DNA from: GCA-2861595 sp035526335
GTDB lineage: Bacteria; Actinomycetota; Acidimicrobiia; Acidimicrobiales; GCA-2861595
DNA length: 52,267 nt
Direction of reading: 5' to 3'
NCBI GenBank assembly: GCA_035526335.1
Contig: DATLCN010000030.1
Coordinates: forward strand, 1-52,267
How positions within the stretch are numbered: position 1 is the stretch's first letter; the number at the start of each line of letters is the position of its first letter. Shown here one piece after another: positions 8,728 through 16,002 of this stretch. Under the pieces are notes generated by a model. It saw only the letters and a program-made list of their open reading frames with translations, made no database searches and was not told the DNA's origin. Both the position numbers and the translations under genes were made by a program.

Positions 8728-8924
8728 GTGGCGGTCGTGGTCGACACCGGCGTGTTCGTGTCGGCTGCCGACACCCATGAGCCCCGCCACGAGGCCTGCG
8801 CTGAGCTGCTACGCGCGCACCGGGGCGAGATGCTCGTGCCGGCGCCGGTCATGGCCGAGACGGCGTGGCAGGCGGCGGGACCGGTTGTTGACGCAGAAAC
8901 CGGGTTCCAGTTGGCGCGGTACGC
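8728..8924 (+). pseudogene. Truncated VapC-type PIN-domain toxin
   Basis: From a GTG at 8728 the frame reads VVVDTGVFVSAADTHEPRH, with the first PIN aspartates, then LVPAPVMAETAW with the conserved Glu. After about 60 residues the similarity ends. The second half, with the remaining metal-binding Asp residues, is missing, and the frame continues without a stop into the DUF2342 gene. The toxin RNase should therefore be inactive. Automatic annotation would probably report one 471-residue fusion protein. Confidence 0.65.
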
Positions 8925-8954
8925 CCCGCGGGATACTCAGCCAGGACCGACGCC

Positions 8955-8960
8955 TACCAT
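8955..8960 (+). promoter_or_regulatory. -10 box of a leaderless promoter
   Basis: TACCAT followed by seven bases and the GTG at 8968. This supports a separate start for the DUF2342 protein inside the longer frame that begins with the VapC fragment. Confidence 0.5.
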
Positions 8961-8967
8961 GGGCCGG

Positions 8968-10143
8968 GTGAGTGTGCCCGGCCCCTTCGGCAGCGGAAAC
9001 CCCTTCGAGGGCCTTTTCGGCGAGTTGGCCAAGCTCTTCGCCACTCAGGGGCCACTGAACCTGGAGGTCGCCCGCCAGCTGGCCAAGTGGCTGGCCACAG
9101 AGGGCAAGGCCGAGGCCAACGTCGAGCCGCTCGAGCGCATCCGCTACGAGGAGCTGGCCCGCGTGGCGGAGCTGCACATCTCGGGAGCCACCGGTCTGGC
9201 GCCGGCACCGGGCGGAGGGGTGGTCAACATACGACCGGTGGGTCGAGGTGAATGGGCGAACCTCACCCTCGACGCCTACCGGTCGTTCTTCGAGGGGCTC
9301 GCCGGTGCCATGGCCGCTCCCGCCGCGGATGGCGATCCCGACGATGCCGCCGACCCGACCACGGAGCTCCTCGGCGGCGTGACCCAGGTGGTCGGTCCGC
9401 TGCTGATCGGCATGCAGGCCGGAACCATGGTCGGGCACCTGGCCCAGCGGGCCTTCGGGCAGTACGACCTGCCGGTCCCCCGGCCCAGCTCCCACGAGCT
9501 GCTGGTGGTTCCGTCCAATGTCAACGCGTTCGCCACCGACTGGAGCCTTCCGCTCGACGACGTCCGCCTCTGGGTCTGCCTCACCGAGCTGGCCCACCAC
9601 AGCATCATCAGCCGCCCGCACGTGCATGGCCGCCTCGACGCCCTTCTCGATGAGTACGTCCGCGGCTTCAGGCCCGATACTTCGGTCTTCGAGGAGCGCA
9701 TGGGCGACATCGACCCGACCGACCCGACCTCGTTCCAGGCCGTCCTCGGTGATCCCGCCGAGTTGCTGGGGGCCATGCAGACGCCCGAGCAACGCCAGAT
9801 CCTGGTCCGGGTAGAGGCACTGGTGACCGTGATTTGTGGCTACGTCGACCATGTGATGGACACCGTCGGCCGGACACTGCTCGGGGCCTACGGTCCCCTC
9901 TCGGAGGCCCTGCGGCGCCGGCGGGTGGAGCGGGGCGACGGTGACCAGTTCGTCGAGCGCATGTTCGGCTTAGAGCTGGGCCAGGCCCAGTACGATCGGG
10001 GGTCAGCCTTCGTGACCGGGGTTCTCGAACGGGCGGGTGACGAAGGGCTGAGCCGGTTGTGGAGGTCGGAGCGGGAGCTGCCCACACCCCCCGAGGTGGA
10101 CGCGCCGGGCCTGTGGCTCGAGCGCATCGACATACCCGACTGA
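8968..10143 (+). CDS. DUF2342 zincin-like protein, HEXXH motif altered
   Basis: 391 residues of the actinobacterial DUF2342 family (zincin-like fold, often noted near F420 genes). Typical stretches are FGELAKLFATQGPLNLEVAR, VGPLLIGMQAGTMVGHLAQ, FGQYDLPVPRP and LLGAYGPLSEALRRRR. The family's HEXXH metal site lies in the segment that here reads WVCLTELAHHSI: the first His is Thr (residue about 206), while Glu and the second His remain. Peptidase activity is therefore doubtful. The start at the GTG 8968 is supported by a -10 box seven bases upstream. A truncated gene lies on each side. Confidence 0.85.
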   Translation: MSVPGPFGSGNPFEGLFGELAKLFATQGPLNLEVARQLAKWLATEGKAEANVEPLERIRYEELARVAELHISGATGLAPAPGGGVVNIRPVGRGEWANLTLDAYRSFFEGLAGAMAAPAADGDPDDAADPTTELLGGVTQVVGPLLIGMQAGTMVGHLAQRAFGQYDLPVPRPSSHELLVVPSNVNAFATDWSLPLDDVRLWVCLTELAHHSIISRPHVHGRLDALLDEYVRGFRPDTSVFEERMGDIDPTDPTSFQAVLGDPAELLGAMQTPEQRQILVRVEALVTVICGYVDHVMDTVGRTLLGAYGPLSEALRRRRVERGDGDQFVERMFGLELGQAQYDRGSAFVTGVLERAGDEGLSRLWRSERELPTPPEVDAPGLWLERIDIPD

Positions 10144-10146
10144 GGG

Positions 10147-10169
10147 TCCGGCCCACCAGCCGGGGCCGG
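10147..10169 (+). terminator. Hairpin after the DUF2342 gene
   Basis: Stem CCGGCCC / GGGCCGG with an 8-base loop begins three bases after the stop codon. There is no T-run, so intrinsic termination is uncertain. The hairpin overlaps the end of the metallophosphoesterase fragment on the other strand. Confidence 0.3.
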
Positions 10170-10247
10170 GAGGCGGTCGAGGAGATCACCGCCGGGCGAG
10201 TCGCGTCGCAGGTGCGTGTCGGCGAGCACGACCAGCCTCGTCGCCAT
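10158..10247 (-). pseudogene. N-terminal remnant of a metallophosphoesterase
   Basis: An ATG at 10247 shares one base with the stop of the MFS gene (TGATG). The frame begins MATRLVVLADTHLRRDSPGG, the first strand and metal-binding Asp/His of YfcE-type calcineurin-like phosphoesterases. After about 30 residues it turns into the antisense of the DUF2342 gene. At least 80% of the enzyme, including the other metal ligands, is lost. Confidence 0.6.
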
Positions 10248-11515
10248 CAGCTTGCGGGCGGCGCGGCCAGCGGCGCGGCCCTGGCTCTGAGCGCGACCAC
10301 GTAGACCCCTGTTGCCGCTGCCGTACCGGCGGCGAGGAGGAGGTAGCCGGCTCGGCTGGGCACCGCCAGCGCGACCGGCACCAAGGCGCCAACCACCCAC
10401 GTGAGCTGGAAGCCCGCTTCGCAACGGGCAAACCACCGGCCCTGCGCCGTCTCCGGCGCGTCGCGCTGCACCAGCGAGTCGAAGGCGAGTTTGCCGGCAC
10501 TCGCCGCGAACCCAAGGCTGCCGGCGGCCACGATGGCGGCTGGGCGACCACCGAGTTGCGTTGCCACGAGGCAACTCACGACCACAAGCCCCAGCGATCC
10601 GCCCAAGAGGTGCTCCTCGATGACCCTGCGGCGCAGAGCCGGCGCGGCGAGGGCGCCGAGCAGCGAACCGGCCATGCTCGTGGCAAGGACCACGCCGAAC
10701 ACCCATGCCGGCGCGCCCGCCCTCCGCAGGGCGAAGGCGACCAGAAAGGTGAGGAATCCGACCGACGCCCGGAGAACCCCCGTGGCGGTGGCCGCGGCCC
10801 GGATCCCGGGATGATCGAGGTCACCGGGGGTGGCGGCGCGCCGGCTACGAGATGCCAGGCGGGCCCGCGATCGCTCCCGGGTCCGGTCCGGGTGGAGCTG
10901 CACTATCCGCAGAGACGCCACTGCAGAAGCGATGAAGACCACGGCGGCCAGGCGCATCACCCACTCGGCGCCGGCCAGTTGGAGAACGGCGACCCCTGGA
11001 GCGGCCACGGCGATGCTGACCAGTGCGGCCAGCAGGGCGAGCCGGGCGTTCGCCTCCACCAGCTCCTCCTTGCGTTCGACCACCGTCGGAACCAGCGAGC
11101 TCTTGGCCACGGCATGTGTCTTGGACAGCACCAGGAGGACGAAGGCGACCGGGAACAGCACGAGGCGCGTCAGCACCCGCGCCGCCGCCAGCGCGGCCAC
11201 GGCGCGACCGAGTGAGGCGATGAACACCATGGCTCGCCGGCCACCCGGCGTTCGGTCGATGGCGGGTCCGAGCAGGGGTGCCACCACCCCGAAGGGGGCG
11301 ATCGTGAGCACCAGCGACAGGGCGACGCGGCCTCGGGCCTCACCCGGCGAGATGCTGAAGAACAGAGATCCCGCCAGCGCCAGCGTGACGAGGGCGTCGC
11401 CGGCGATCGACAGCGCATGGGTAGCGGACAAGCGGGAGAAGGGGGTGGCCCGCAACCTGGTGTCGTGATCTTCACCCGCGGGCCGAAGAGGACGCCAGCC
11501 CGTGTCCCTCGGCAC
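10247..11515 (-). CDS. MFS transporter
   Basis: 422-residue membrane protein with about twelve hydrophobic spans and no soluble domain. The cytoplasmic loop between spans 2 and 3 reads GPAIDRTPGGRRAM, the MFS motif-A position, and the segment APAWVFGVVLATSMAGSLLGAL lies in the second half. The substrate cannot be read from the sequence. The start is the GTG at 11515, seven bases after a TACCAT box; the frame is open for another 110 codons upstream without membrane segments. It is divergent from the low-complexity gene. Confidence 0.8.
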   Translation of the reverse strand: MPRDTGWRPLRPAGEDHDTRLRATPFSRLSATHALSIAGDALVTLALAGSLFFSISPGEARGRVALSLVLTIAPFGVVAPLLGPAIDRTPGGRRAMVFIASLGRAVAALAAARVLTRLVLFPVAFVLLVLSKTHAVAKSSLVPTVVERKEELVEANARLALLAALVSIAVAAPGVAVLQLAGAEWVMRLAAVVFIASAVASLRIVQLHPDRTRERSRARLASRSRRAATPGDLDHPGIRAAATATGVLRASVGFLTFLVAFALRRAGAPAWVFGVVLATSMAGSLLGALAAPALRRRVIEEHLLGGSLGLVVVSCLVATQLGGRPAAIVAAGSLGFAASAGKLAFDSLVQRDAPETAQGRWFARCEAGFQLTWVVGALVPVALAVPSRAGYLLLAAGTAAATGVYVVALRARAAPLAAPPAS

Positions 11516-11522
11516 GGTCGAG

Positions 11523-11528
11523 ATGGTA
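11523..11528 (-). promoter_or_regulatory. -10 box of a leaderless promoter (MFS gene)
   Basis: TACCAT on the minus strand, seven bases before the GTG at 11515. Confidence 0.5.
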
Positions 11529-11598
11529 GGGCCGTGACCGGGACCGGGGTGACGATTGTCGACAAAAGGCTGGCGCCCACCGAAGTTCGCCACGCAGG

Positions 11599-11604
11599 TA
11601 GGAT
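11599..11604 (+). promoter_or_regulatory. -10 box of a leaderless promoter (low-complexity protein gene)
   Basis: TAGGAT, seven bases before the ATG at 11612. Confidence 0.5.
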
Positions 11605-11611
11605 CGGGGCG

Positions 11612-12286
11612 ATGAACCGTCCCGACGAGGGGCCCGATTGGGCGGACGAGGCCCACTTGGACGAGGTGTTCTCCACCTGGGTCCCGGGGCCCCCCGAAAG
11701 CGCCTCGGCGGCGGAGAAGGAGATGGCCGGCGAGAACCCGCGCCTGGAGACACCCCCTGAGGACGACGCCTCGGAGGAGGATCTGGAGGCCGCCCTTGCC
11801 GCCGCGCTGGCCGAAGCCGAGCAATCTGTGGGCCACGGCCCGGACACCGGGCACACGGCGCCGGCGGCGCCGCCCTCGCCGGCCAGTCGTCCCGAGCGGT
11901 CGGAGCCGGCCAGCCCATCCTGGCTCAGCGTCCCGGAGCCCGAGGCCCCGCCCGCCCCGGCGATGCCGGACGCCGTGGCCCCCGAGCCGATGGCCGATCC
12001 GGCGCCGCTGCCCGGGCCGTCACCGTCACCGTCACCGTCACCGTCACCGTCACCGTCACCGTCACCGTCACCGTCACCGTCACCGACCTACGACCTCGAC
12101 CTCGACCCCGACCCCGAGCCCGGGCCCGAGCCCGAGCCCGAGCCCGAGCCGGAGCCCGAGCCGGGCTTCCCGGCCTTCGACCCCGCCCCGCCGCCACCTC
12201 CTGCACCCACGCACCCCGACCGTCCGTGGACCCGGACTGACGACGACATCCTTCCCGCCCGCAGAGGCAGGGGCCGCCGGCGCTGA
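11612..12286 (+). CDS. Acidic, low-complexity Pro-rich protein
   Basis: 224 residues. The first 75 are acidic and partly helical (DEAHLDEVFSTW, SEEDLEAALAAALAEAEQ). The rest is a disordered Pro/Ala/Glu region with an uninterrupted Ser-Pro array (about 11 repeats) followed by a Pro-Glu array, and it ends in a basic tail, RRGRGRRR. There is no signal peptide or membrane span, so it is probably a cytoplasmic, intrinsically disordered protein. The start is set by a leaderless -10 box. I do not recognise a family. Confidence 0.6.
   Translation: MNRPDEGPDWADEAHLDEVFSTWVPGPPESASAAEKEMAGENPRLETPPEDDASEEDLEAALAAALAEAEQSVGHGPDTGHTAPAAPPSPASRPERSEPASPSWLSVPEPEAPPAPAMPDAVAPEPMADPAPLPGPSPSPSPSPSPSPSPSPSPSPSPTYDLDLDPDPEPGPEPEPEPEPEPEPGFPAFDPAPPPPPAPTHPDRPWTRTDDDILPARRGRGRRR
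12017..12082 (+). repeat. Tandem hexanucleotide array (CCGTCA)11
   Basis: Eleven perfect copies of CCGTCA encode a Ser-Pro array within the low-complexity gene. A second, less regular GAGCCC array encoding Pro-Glu follows at about 12116-12160. The repeat number could vary without breaking the frame. Confidence 0.9.
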
Positions 12287-12353
12287 GATCCTGGAGTGCC
12301 AGGCGGTCAGGCGGACGTGCCCGTTCGATCCGGCTGCGCCAGAGGGGTGAGAG

Positions 12354-13622
12354 TCAGCCCGCCTCGCGGATGGGAGCCGAGCGGGCGCCGGGACCGGCCG
12401 GGATCCGGAGGGTGAAGGTGGAGCCCTCGCCCTCCTTGGAGTCCACCCTGACATCTCCGCCGTGCCCGGCTGCCACCTGGGAGGCGATGGCGAGACCGAT
12501 CCCTATGCCGGCGCTGTTGCGTCCCCGGCCGGCGTCGACCCGGTAGAAGCACTCGAATATCCGGTCCAGCTCTCGGGGCGGAATACCCGGGCCACGATCC
12601 GTGACGCACAGCTCGACGGTGCCATCGTCCAGCCTGGCCTTCACCTGGACCTGACTGCCGTCCTCGGAGAATCTAACGGCGTTCTCCACGAGGTGTCGCA
12701 GCCCCGATACGAGCTGGCGCCGGTCGCCCACCACCGTGAGGGTGTGTGGTGCCTCCGCGGTGTCGATCGAGATGCTGCGGTGGATCGCCATCGAACGGAT
12801 CTCCTCCACTGCCTGGGCCACGAGGAGGTGCACCGGGACGGGTTCACGTACGGGAAGGACCTGGGCGTCGAGCCTGCTGAGCTCGACCAGATCGTCGATC
12901 ATCCGCCCGACCCGGAGCGAGTCACGACCCAGACGCTCAGCCAGCCTGCGGGTGAGCGCGGGCTCGTCCTCCCGCACGATCGTCCCTGCGAGAAGCCCCA
13001 GTGCGGCAACCGGGGTCTTCAGCTCGGAGGTCAGGTTGGTCACGAAGTCCCGCCGCACGATGTCGAGGCGCCGGCGCTCCGAAACGTCGGTGATGGTCAC
13101 AGCTGCTCCGATGAGCCGGCGGCCGTCGTCAATCGGGCGGCCGGTCACGGAGAGGCTGCGGCGGGGGGGACCAAGAAGCTCGAGCACCCGCGAACACCGT
13201 TGGCCCGCCGTGCCGGAAGCCATGATGTCGTCGACCGCCTCCCGGACCATCCCATCGTCCTCACCGAACTCGTCGGCCGCCGGATTGCGGTAGACGACAT
13301 GGCCCACCTCGTCACAGACCACGACTCCGTCGCCGAGAGCATCGATGCCCGCCTTCAGGCGGTTGACCGCATCCCGGGCGTCACTGGCCCGCAGGACAGC
13401 ACCCTCGGCCAGGCGCTCCAGGCGGCTCACCGTGTCGTGCTCGTCACCGTGCCCGGCCCCACCCGGATCCGGCCCCTCCAGACGGGCGACGACGGAGGCC
13501 ACACGTCTGGCGTCCGGATGGGCTCCACGGTGCGAGAGGAGGAGGAGGACCAGAAGGAGCAGCAGCACGGCGCCGGTAACGCCGGCGACGGCGATCAATG
13601 TCGACGTCGACACTTCCACCAT
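12354..13622 (-). CDS. PhoR/SenX3-like sensor kinase without the phospho-acceptor histidine
   Basis: 422 residues. One membrane span (residues about 8-30), a PAS-like domain (90-180, with VVCDEVGHVVYRNPAADEF), a dimerisation helix pair and an HATPase domain. The ATPase boxes look intact: N box HLVENAVRFS, G1 DRGPGIPP, F FECFYRVD, G2 GIGIGLAI. The H box, normally SHELKTP, reads TSELKTP: residue 199 is Ser, encoded by TCC. Autophosphorylation at the usual site is impossible. No response regulator lies next to it. A TAGGCT box six bases before the ATG suggests a leaderless transcript. Confidence 0.85.
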   Translation of the reverse strand: MVEVSTSTLIAVAGVTGAVLLLLLVLLLLSHRGAHPDARRVASVVARLEGPDPGGAGHGDEHDTVSRLERLAEGAVLRASDARDAVNRLKAGIDALGDGVVVCDEVGHVVYRNPAADEFGEDDGMVREAVDDIMASGTAGQRCSRVLELLGPPRRSLSVTGRPIDDGRRLIGAAVTITDVSERRRLDIVRRDFVTNLTSELKTPVAALGLLAGTIVREDEPALTRRLAERLGRDSLRVGRMIDDLVELSRLDAQVLPVREPVPVHLLVAQAVEEIRSMAIHRSISIDTAEAPHTLTVVGDRRQLVSGLRHLVENAVRFSEDGSQVQVKARLDDGTVELCVTDRGPGIPPRELDRIFECFYRVDAGRGRNSAGIGIGLAIASQVAAGHGGDVRVDSKEGEGSTFTLRIPAGPGARSAPIREAG

Positions 13623-13681
13623 TTCGAGAGCCTAAGAGCCCCCCGTGCCGAATAGGGGGACTGTCCGCCGCTGGCGGGCCC

Positions 13682-13987
13682 TCAGCGACCGAAAGGAGCC
13701 GCGGGCTCTTCTTCCTCGGGCATGCCGAGGTCCCAGTCGAGGATGACGTTCTCCCGCTCGGCGTCCCGCGCCACCCGTTCCCGGTTGCGCCGGAACTGCG
13801 GGTCGTGGGGAGGTAGGAGCACGAGGCGGGCCAGCGCCCGCTGGCGGAACTCCTCGATGAGCGCACGGTCGCCGAAGTCGGACTGCATGTCCCAATGGGG
13901 GGCGACGGGCCCGAGGTACACGATGCGGACATGCCCGCGGGGGGGCTGGGGGGGGAGCGTCTCCCCCGAGGTGGACATGGTGGACAT
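13682..13987 (-). CDS. Conserved-looking hypothetical protein
   Basis: 101 residues, start at the ATG at 13987, seven bases after a TAGGGT box. The core HVRIVYLGPVAPHWDMQSDFGD is followed by a charged helical part (RALIEEFRQRALARLVLLPPHD, RRNRERVARDAERENV) and an acidic tail. No signal peptide or membrane span; the family is not recognised. It lies between the defective sensor kinase and an HtrA-like gene on the same strand, but has its own promoter. Confidence 0.6.
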   Translation of the reverse strand: MSTMSTSGETLPPQPPRGHVRIVYLGPVAPHWDMQSDFGDRALIEEFRQRALARLVLLPPHDPQFRRNRERVARDAERENVILDWDLGMPEEEEPAAPFGR

Positions 13988-13994
13988 GGCCGGC

Positions 13995-14000
13995 ACCCTA
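13995..14000 (-). promoter_or_regulatory. -10 box of a leaderless promoter
   Basis: TAGGGT on the minus strand, seven bases before the ATG at 13987. It lies in the 3' end of the HtrA-like gene. Confidence 0.5.
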
Positions 14001-15347
14001 CCCCTGGGCCCCCGGCCGAGCCCCGAGGGTGACCTCGGCCCGGCGCTCCTCATCACCCCGCATCCACACGATCTGGACCTTGTCGCCCGGCTTCTTGGTC
14101 CGGACCTCCTTCTGCACGTCGACGTTGGTCGCGATGGCGGTGTCGCCGATCCGGGTGATCACGTCGTTGCGCTGCAACCCCGCGGCTGCCGCGGGGGAAC
14201 CGGCGACGACCTCGGCCACCACCGCTCCCTTCTCGGCCGCGAAGTCGAGCTGATCGCGGATCTCCGCGGTGAGCGTGACCGTGCTGACGCCCAGGAAGCC
14301 CTGGGCGGCGAGGGGCTCGCCCTTGGTCAGCGGCTCGAGCATCGGCTTGATGGTGTCGATGGCGATGGCGAAGCCGATGTTCTGGGCCAGGTCCTGGCGC
14401 ACGACGGCGGTGTTCATGCCGATGACCTCGCCGTCGGCGTTGACCAGCGCCCCACCGGAGTTGCCCGGATTGATGGCTGCGTCGGTCTGGATGAGATTCG
14501 ACAGCTGCTCGTTGCCGGCGTCGATGGACCGCTCGATGGCCGAGACGATCCCCGTCGTGACCGTGGGGCCGCCCGGCAGAGCCAGAGCGTTGCCGATGGC
14601 CACGACGTCGTCGCCCACCTTCAGGGTCTGCGATGAGCCGAGCTTCACCGGGCGGCCATCGAGGCCGTCGAGGTTGCGCAGCCGGATCACGGCGACGTCG
14701 GCGTCGGGGGCCAGCCCACGCAGGTCGGCGTCACGAGCCTCCTTCTCGCCGAAGAGAGTGACCTTCAGGCTGGTGGCTCCGGTCACGACGTGGGCGTTGG
14801 TCAGGATGTCGCCGGCGGTGTTCAGCAGCATTCCGGTGCCGGCCCCGCGCTGCGGGGTGGGCAGGAGGTCGAAGCCGCCTCCGCCGCCGAAGGCCTCCGT
14901 GCGGATGGCCACCACACCGGGCTGCACCTTGGCCAGGATGGCCTGGATGTCCTGAGGTCGGGCGATGTTGCTGGTGTTGTTGCCGAACGGGGAGACCGAC
15001 CGCGACGCGCTCGTGGCCGGGTCGTCGTCGGCGACGAGGGTGGCCACACCCCCACCCACCCCGGCACCCACGAGCGCGGCGACGACGGCTACAGCGAGCC
15101 ATCGGGAGCCGCCGGCGGGTCCATTGGCGGCTTTGGCGGGTGCCCACGGGGGAGCCGGGGCCGGCTCTGGCGCCAGGGGCGGCAGATAGGCCGTCTTGGT
15201 ATCTCCTTCCTCCGGCGCACCTCCGGCTTCCGACCCGGATCCGCCGCCCGATCCACTGGGGCTCACGACCCGGCCCGGAGTCTCCTCGCTCTCGCCCTCG
15301 TCGGGCCGGCCCCAGGACCAGCGTCCCTCGGGATTGGTGTCTCCCAT
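13998..15347 (-). CDS. HtrA-like membrane-anchored serine protease with PDZ domain
   Basis: Second HtrA-type protease of the window, 449 residues. A Gly/Pro-rich cytoplasmic arm of about 95 residues precedes a membrane span (WLAVAVVAALVGAGVGGGVA). The trypsin domain shows His in LTNAHVVTG, Asp in DADVAVIRL and Ser in INPGNSGGALV, and the PDZ domain covers about the last 95 residues (GVSTVTLTAEI to WMRGDEERRAEV). The start is the ATG at 15347, with GGAGGAG five bases upstream; an in-frame ATG at 15359 is the alternative. It acts outside the membrane on misfolded proteins, by family knowledge. Confidence 0.9.
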   Translation of the reverse strand: MGDTNPEGRWSWGRPDEGESEETPGRVVSPSGSGGGSGSEAGGAPEEGDTKTAYLPPLAPEPAPAPPWAPAKAANGPAGGSRWLAVAVVAALVGAGVGGGVATLVADDDPATSASRSVSPFGNNTSNIARPQDIQAILAKVQPGVVAIRTEAFGGGGGFDLLPTPQRGAGTGMLLNTAGDILTNAHVVTGATSLKVTLFGEKEARDADLRGLAPDADVAVIRLRNLDGLDGRPVKLGSSQTLKVGDDVVAIGNALALPGGPTVTTGIVSAIERSIDAGNEQLSNLIQTDAAINPGNSGGALVNADGEVIGMNTAVVRQDLAQNIGFAIAIDTIKPMLEPLTKGEPLAAQGFLGVSTVTLTAEIRDQLDFAAEKGAVVAEVVAGSPAAAAGLQRNDVITRIGDTAIATNVDVQKEVRTKKPGDKVQIVWMRGDEERRAEVTLGARPGAQG

Positions 15348-15458
15348 GATCTCCTCCATCTTCCCTGGTCAGCTGCCGATGAGTTCGAAGTCGACAAGAA
15401 GCGTCAATGTTCCCATCCGGACAGGTAGTTCCCTCCGGACATCTTCGGGAACCAAAGC

Positions 15459-15475
15459 GCAACTTCGAACGTTGC
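15459..15475. promoter_or_regulatory. Inverted repeat upstream of whiB (15.5 kb)
   Basis: GCAAC-7-GTTGC with a TTCGAA centre lies in the region between the divergent htrA-like and whiB genes, about 20 bases before the whiB start. It is a possible operator; the arms are short. Confidence 0.3.
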
Positions 15476-15494
15476 ACCCGGCATGGAGGTGGTC

Positions 15495-15767
15495 ATGGAC
15501 GCGAACTGGATGGCGGAGGGCAATTGCCGGAACGAGCCGCCCTCGACCTTCTTCCCCAGTGACGGGGTCGGTGTAGAGGTCGCCCGGCGCATCTGCGCCA
15601 CGTGTCCGGTCCAGGAGCCGTGCCTGGAGTACGCCCTCCGGAACCGGATCGACCACGGCGTATGGGGCGGGGCATCGGAGCGGGAGCGGCGCCGCATCGC
15701 CCGCCGGCGCCGGCTGGACACCGTCGTCGCGACGGCCGCGGATGGCGGTACAGCAGCCAACCTCTGA
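15495..15767 (+). CDS. WhiB-family [4Fe-4S] transcriptional regulator
   Basis: 90 residues from the ATG at 15495, chosen because GGAGG lies at proper spacing; an in-frame ATG at 15483 is possible. The four cluster cysteines are in GNCRNEPP and ICATCPVQEPC. The WhiB turn GVWGG and the following basic stretch SERERRRIARRRR are present. WhiB proteins respond to redox or NO and act with the principal sigma factor. This copy is divergent from an HtrA-like protease gene. Confidence 0.92.
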   Translation: MDANWMAEGNCRNEPPSTFFPSDGVGVEVARRICATCPVQEPCLEYALRNRIDHGVWGGASERERRRIARRRRLDTVVATAADGGTAANL

Positions 15768-15795
15768 GGGGCCGGCACCCCTGGCGCAGCCTCAA

Positions 15796-16002
15796 TCAAG
15801 AACCGGTCTTGGGTTTCCTCTGGGCCCGGGAGGCATCGTCGATCCCGTCCTCCTCGTCGTCACGCGCCCCCTCGTTGACGCCGTGCTTGAACTCCTTGGA
15901 CGCCTGGCCCAGCGACCGGGCCAGCTTGGGCAGGCGGGTCGAGCCGAACAGCAGCAGTACGACGGCCAGGATGATGATGAGTTCCGGCGCTCCCAGGTTC
16001 AT
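15796..16002 (-). CDS. tatA: Twin-arginine translocase subunit TatA
   Basis: 68 residues: an N-terminal hydrophobic helix (PELIIILAVVLLLFG), the conserved hinge GSTRLPKLARSLGQASKEF and a charged tail. TatA forms the variable pore of the Tat export system; tatB/tatC are not in the window. The ATG overlaps the stop of the LLM oxidoreductase by four bases, with GAGGAG upstream. Confidence 0.92.
   Translation of the reverse strand: MNLGAPELIIILAVVLLLFGSTRLPKLARSLGQASKEFKHGVNEGARDDEEDGIDDASRAQRKPKTGS

Noticed and set aside
8728..10143. A genuine PIN-DUF2342 fusion protein of 471 residues
   Set aside because: The PIN part is only the first third of a VapC, lacks the later metal ligands, and a promoter-like box plus GTG lies exactly before the DUF2342 part.
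12017..12160. Short repeats that might suggest a CRISPR or other array
   Set aside because: Units of six bases without spacers inside a coding frame: a simple microsatellite.
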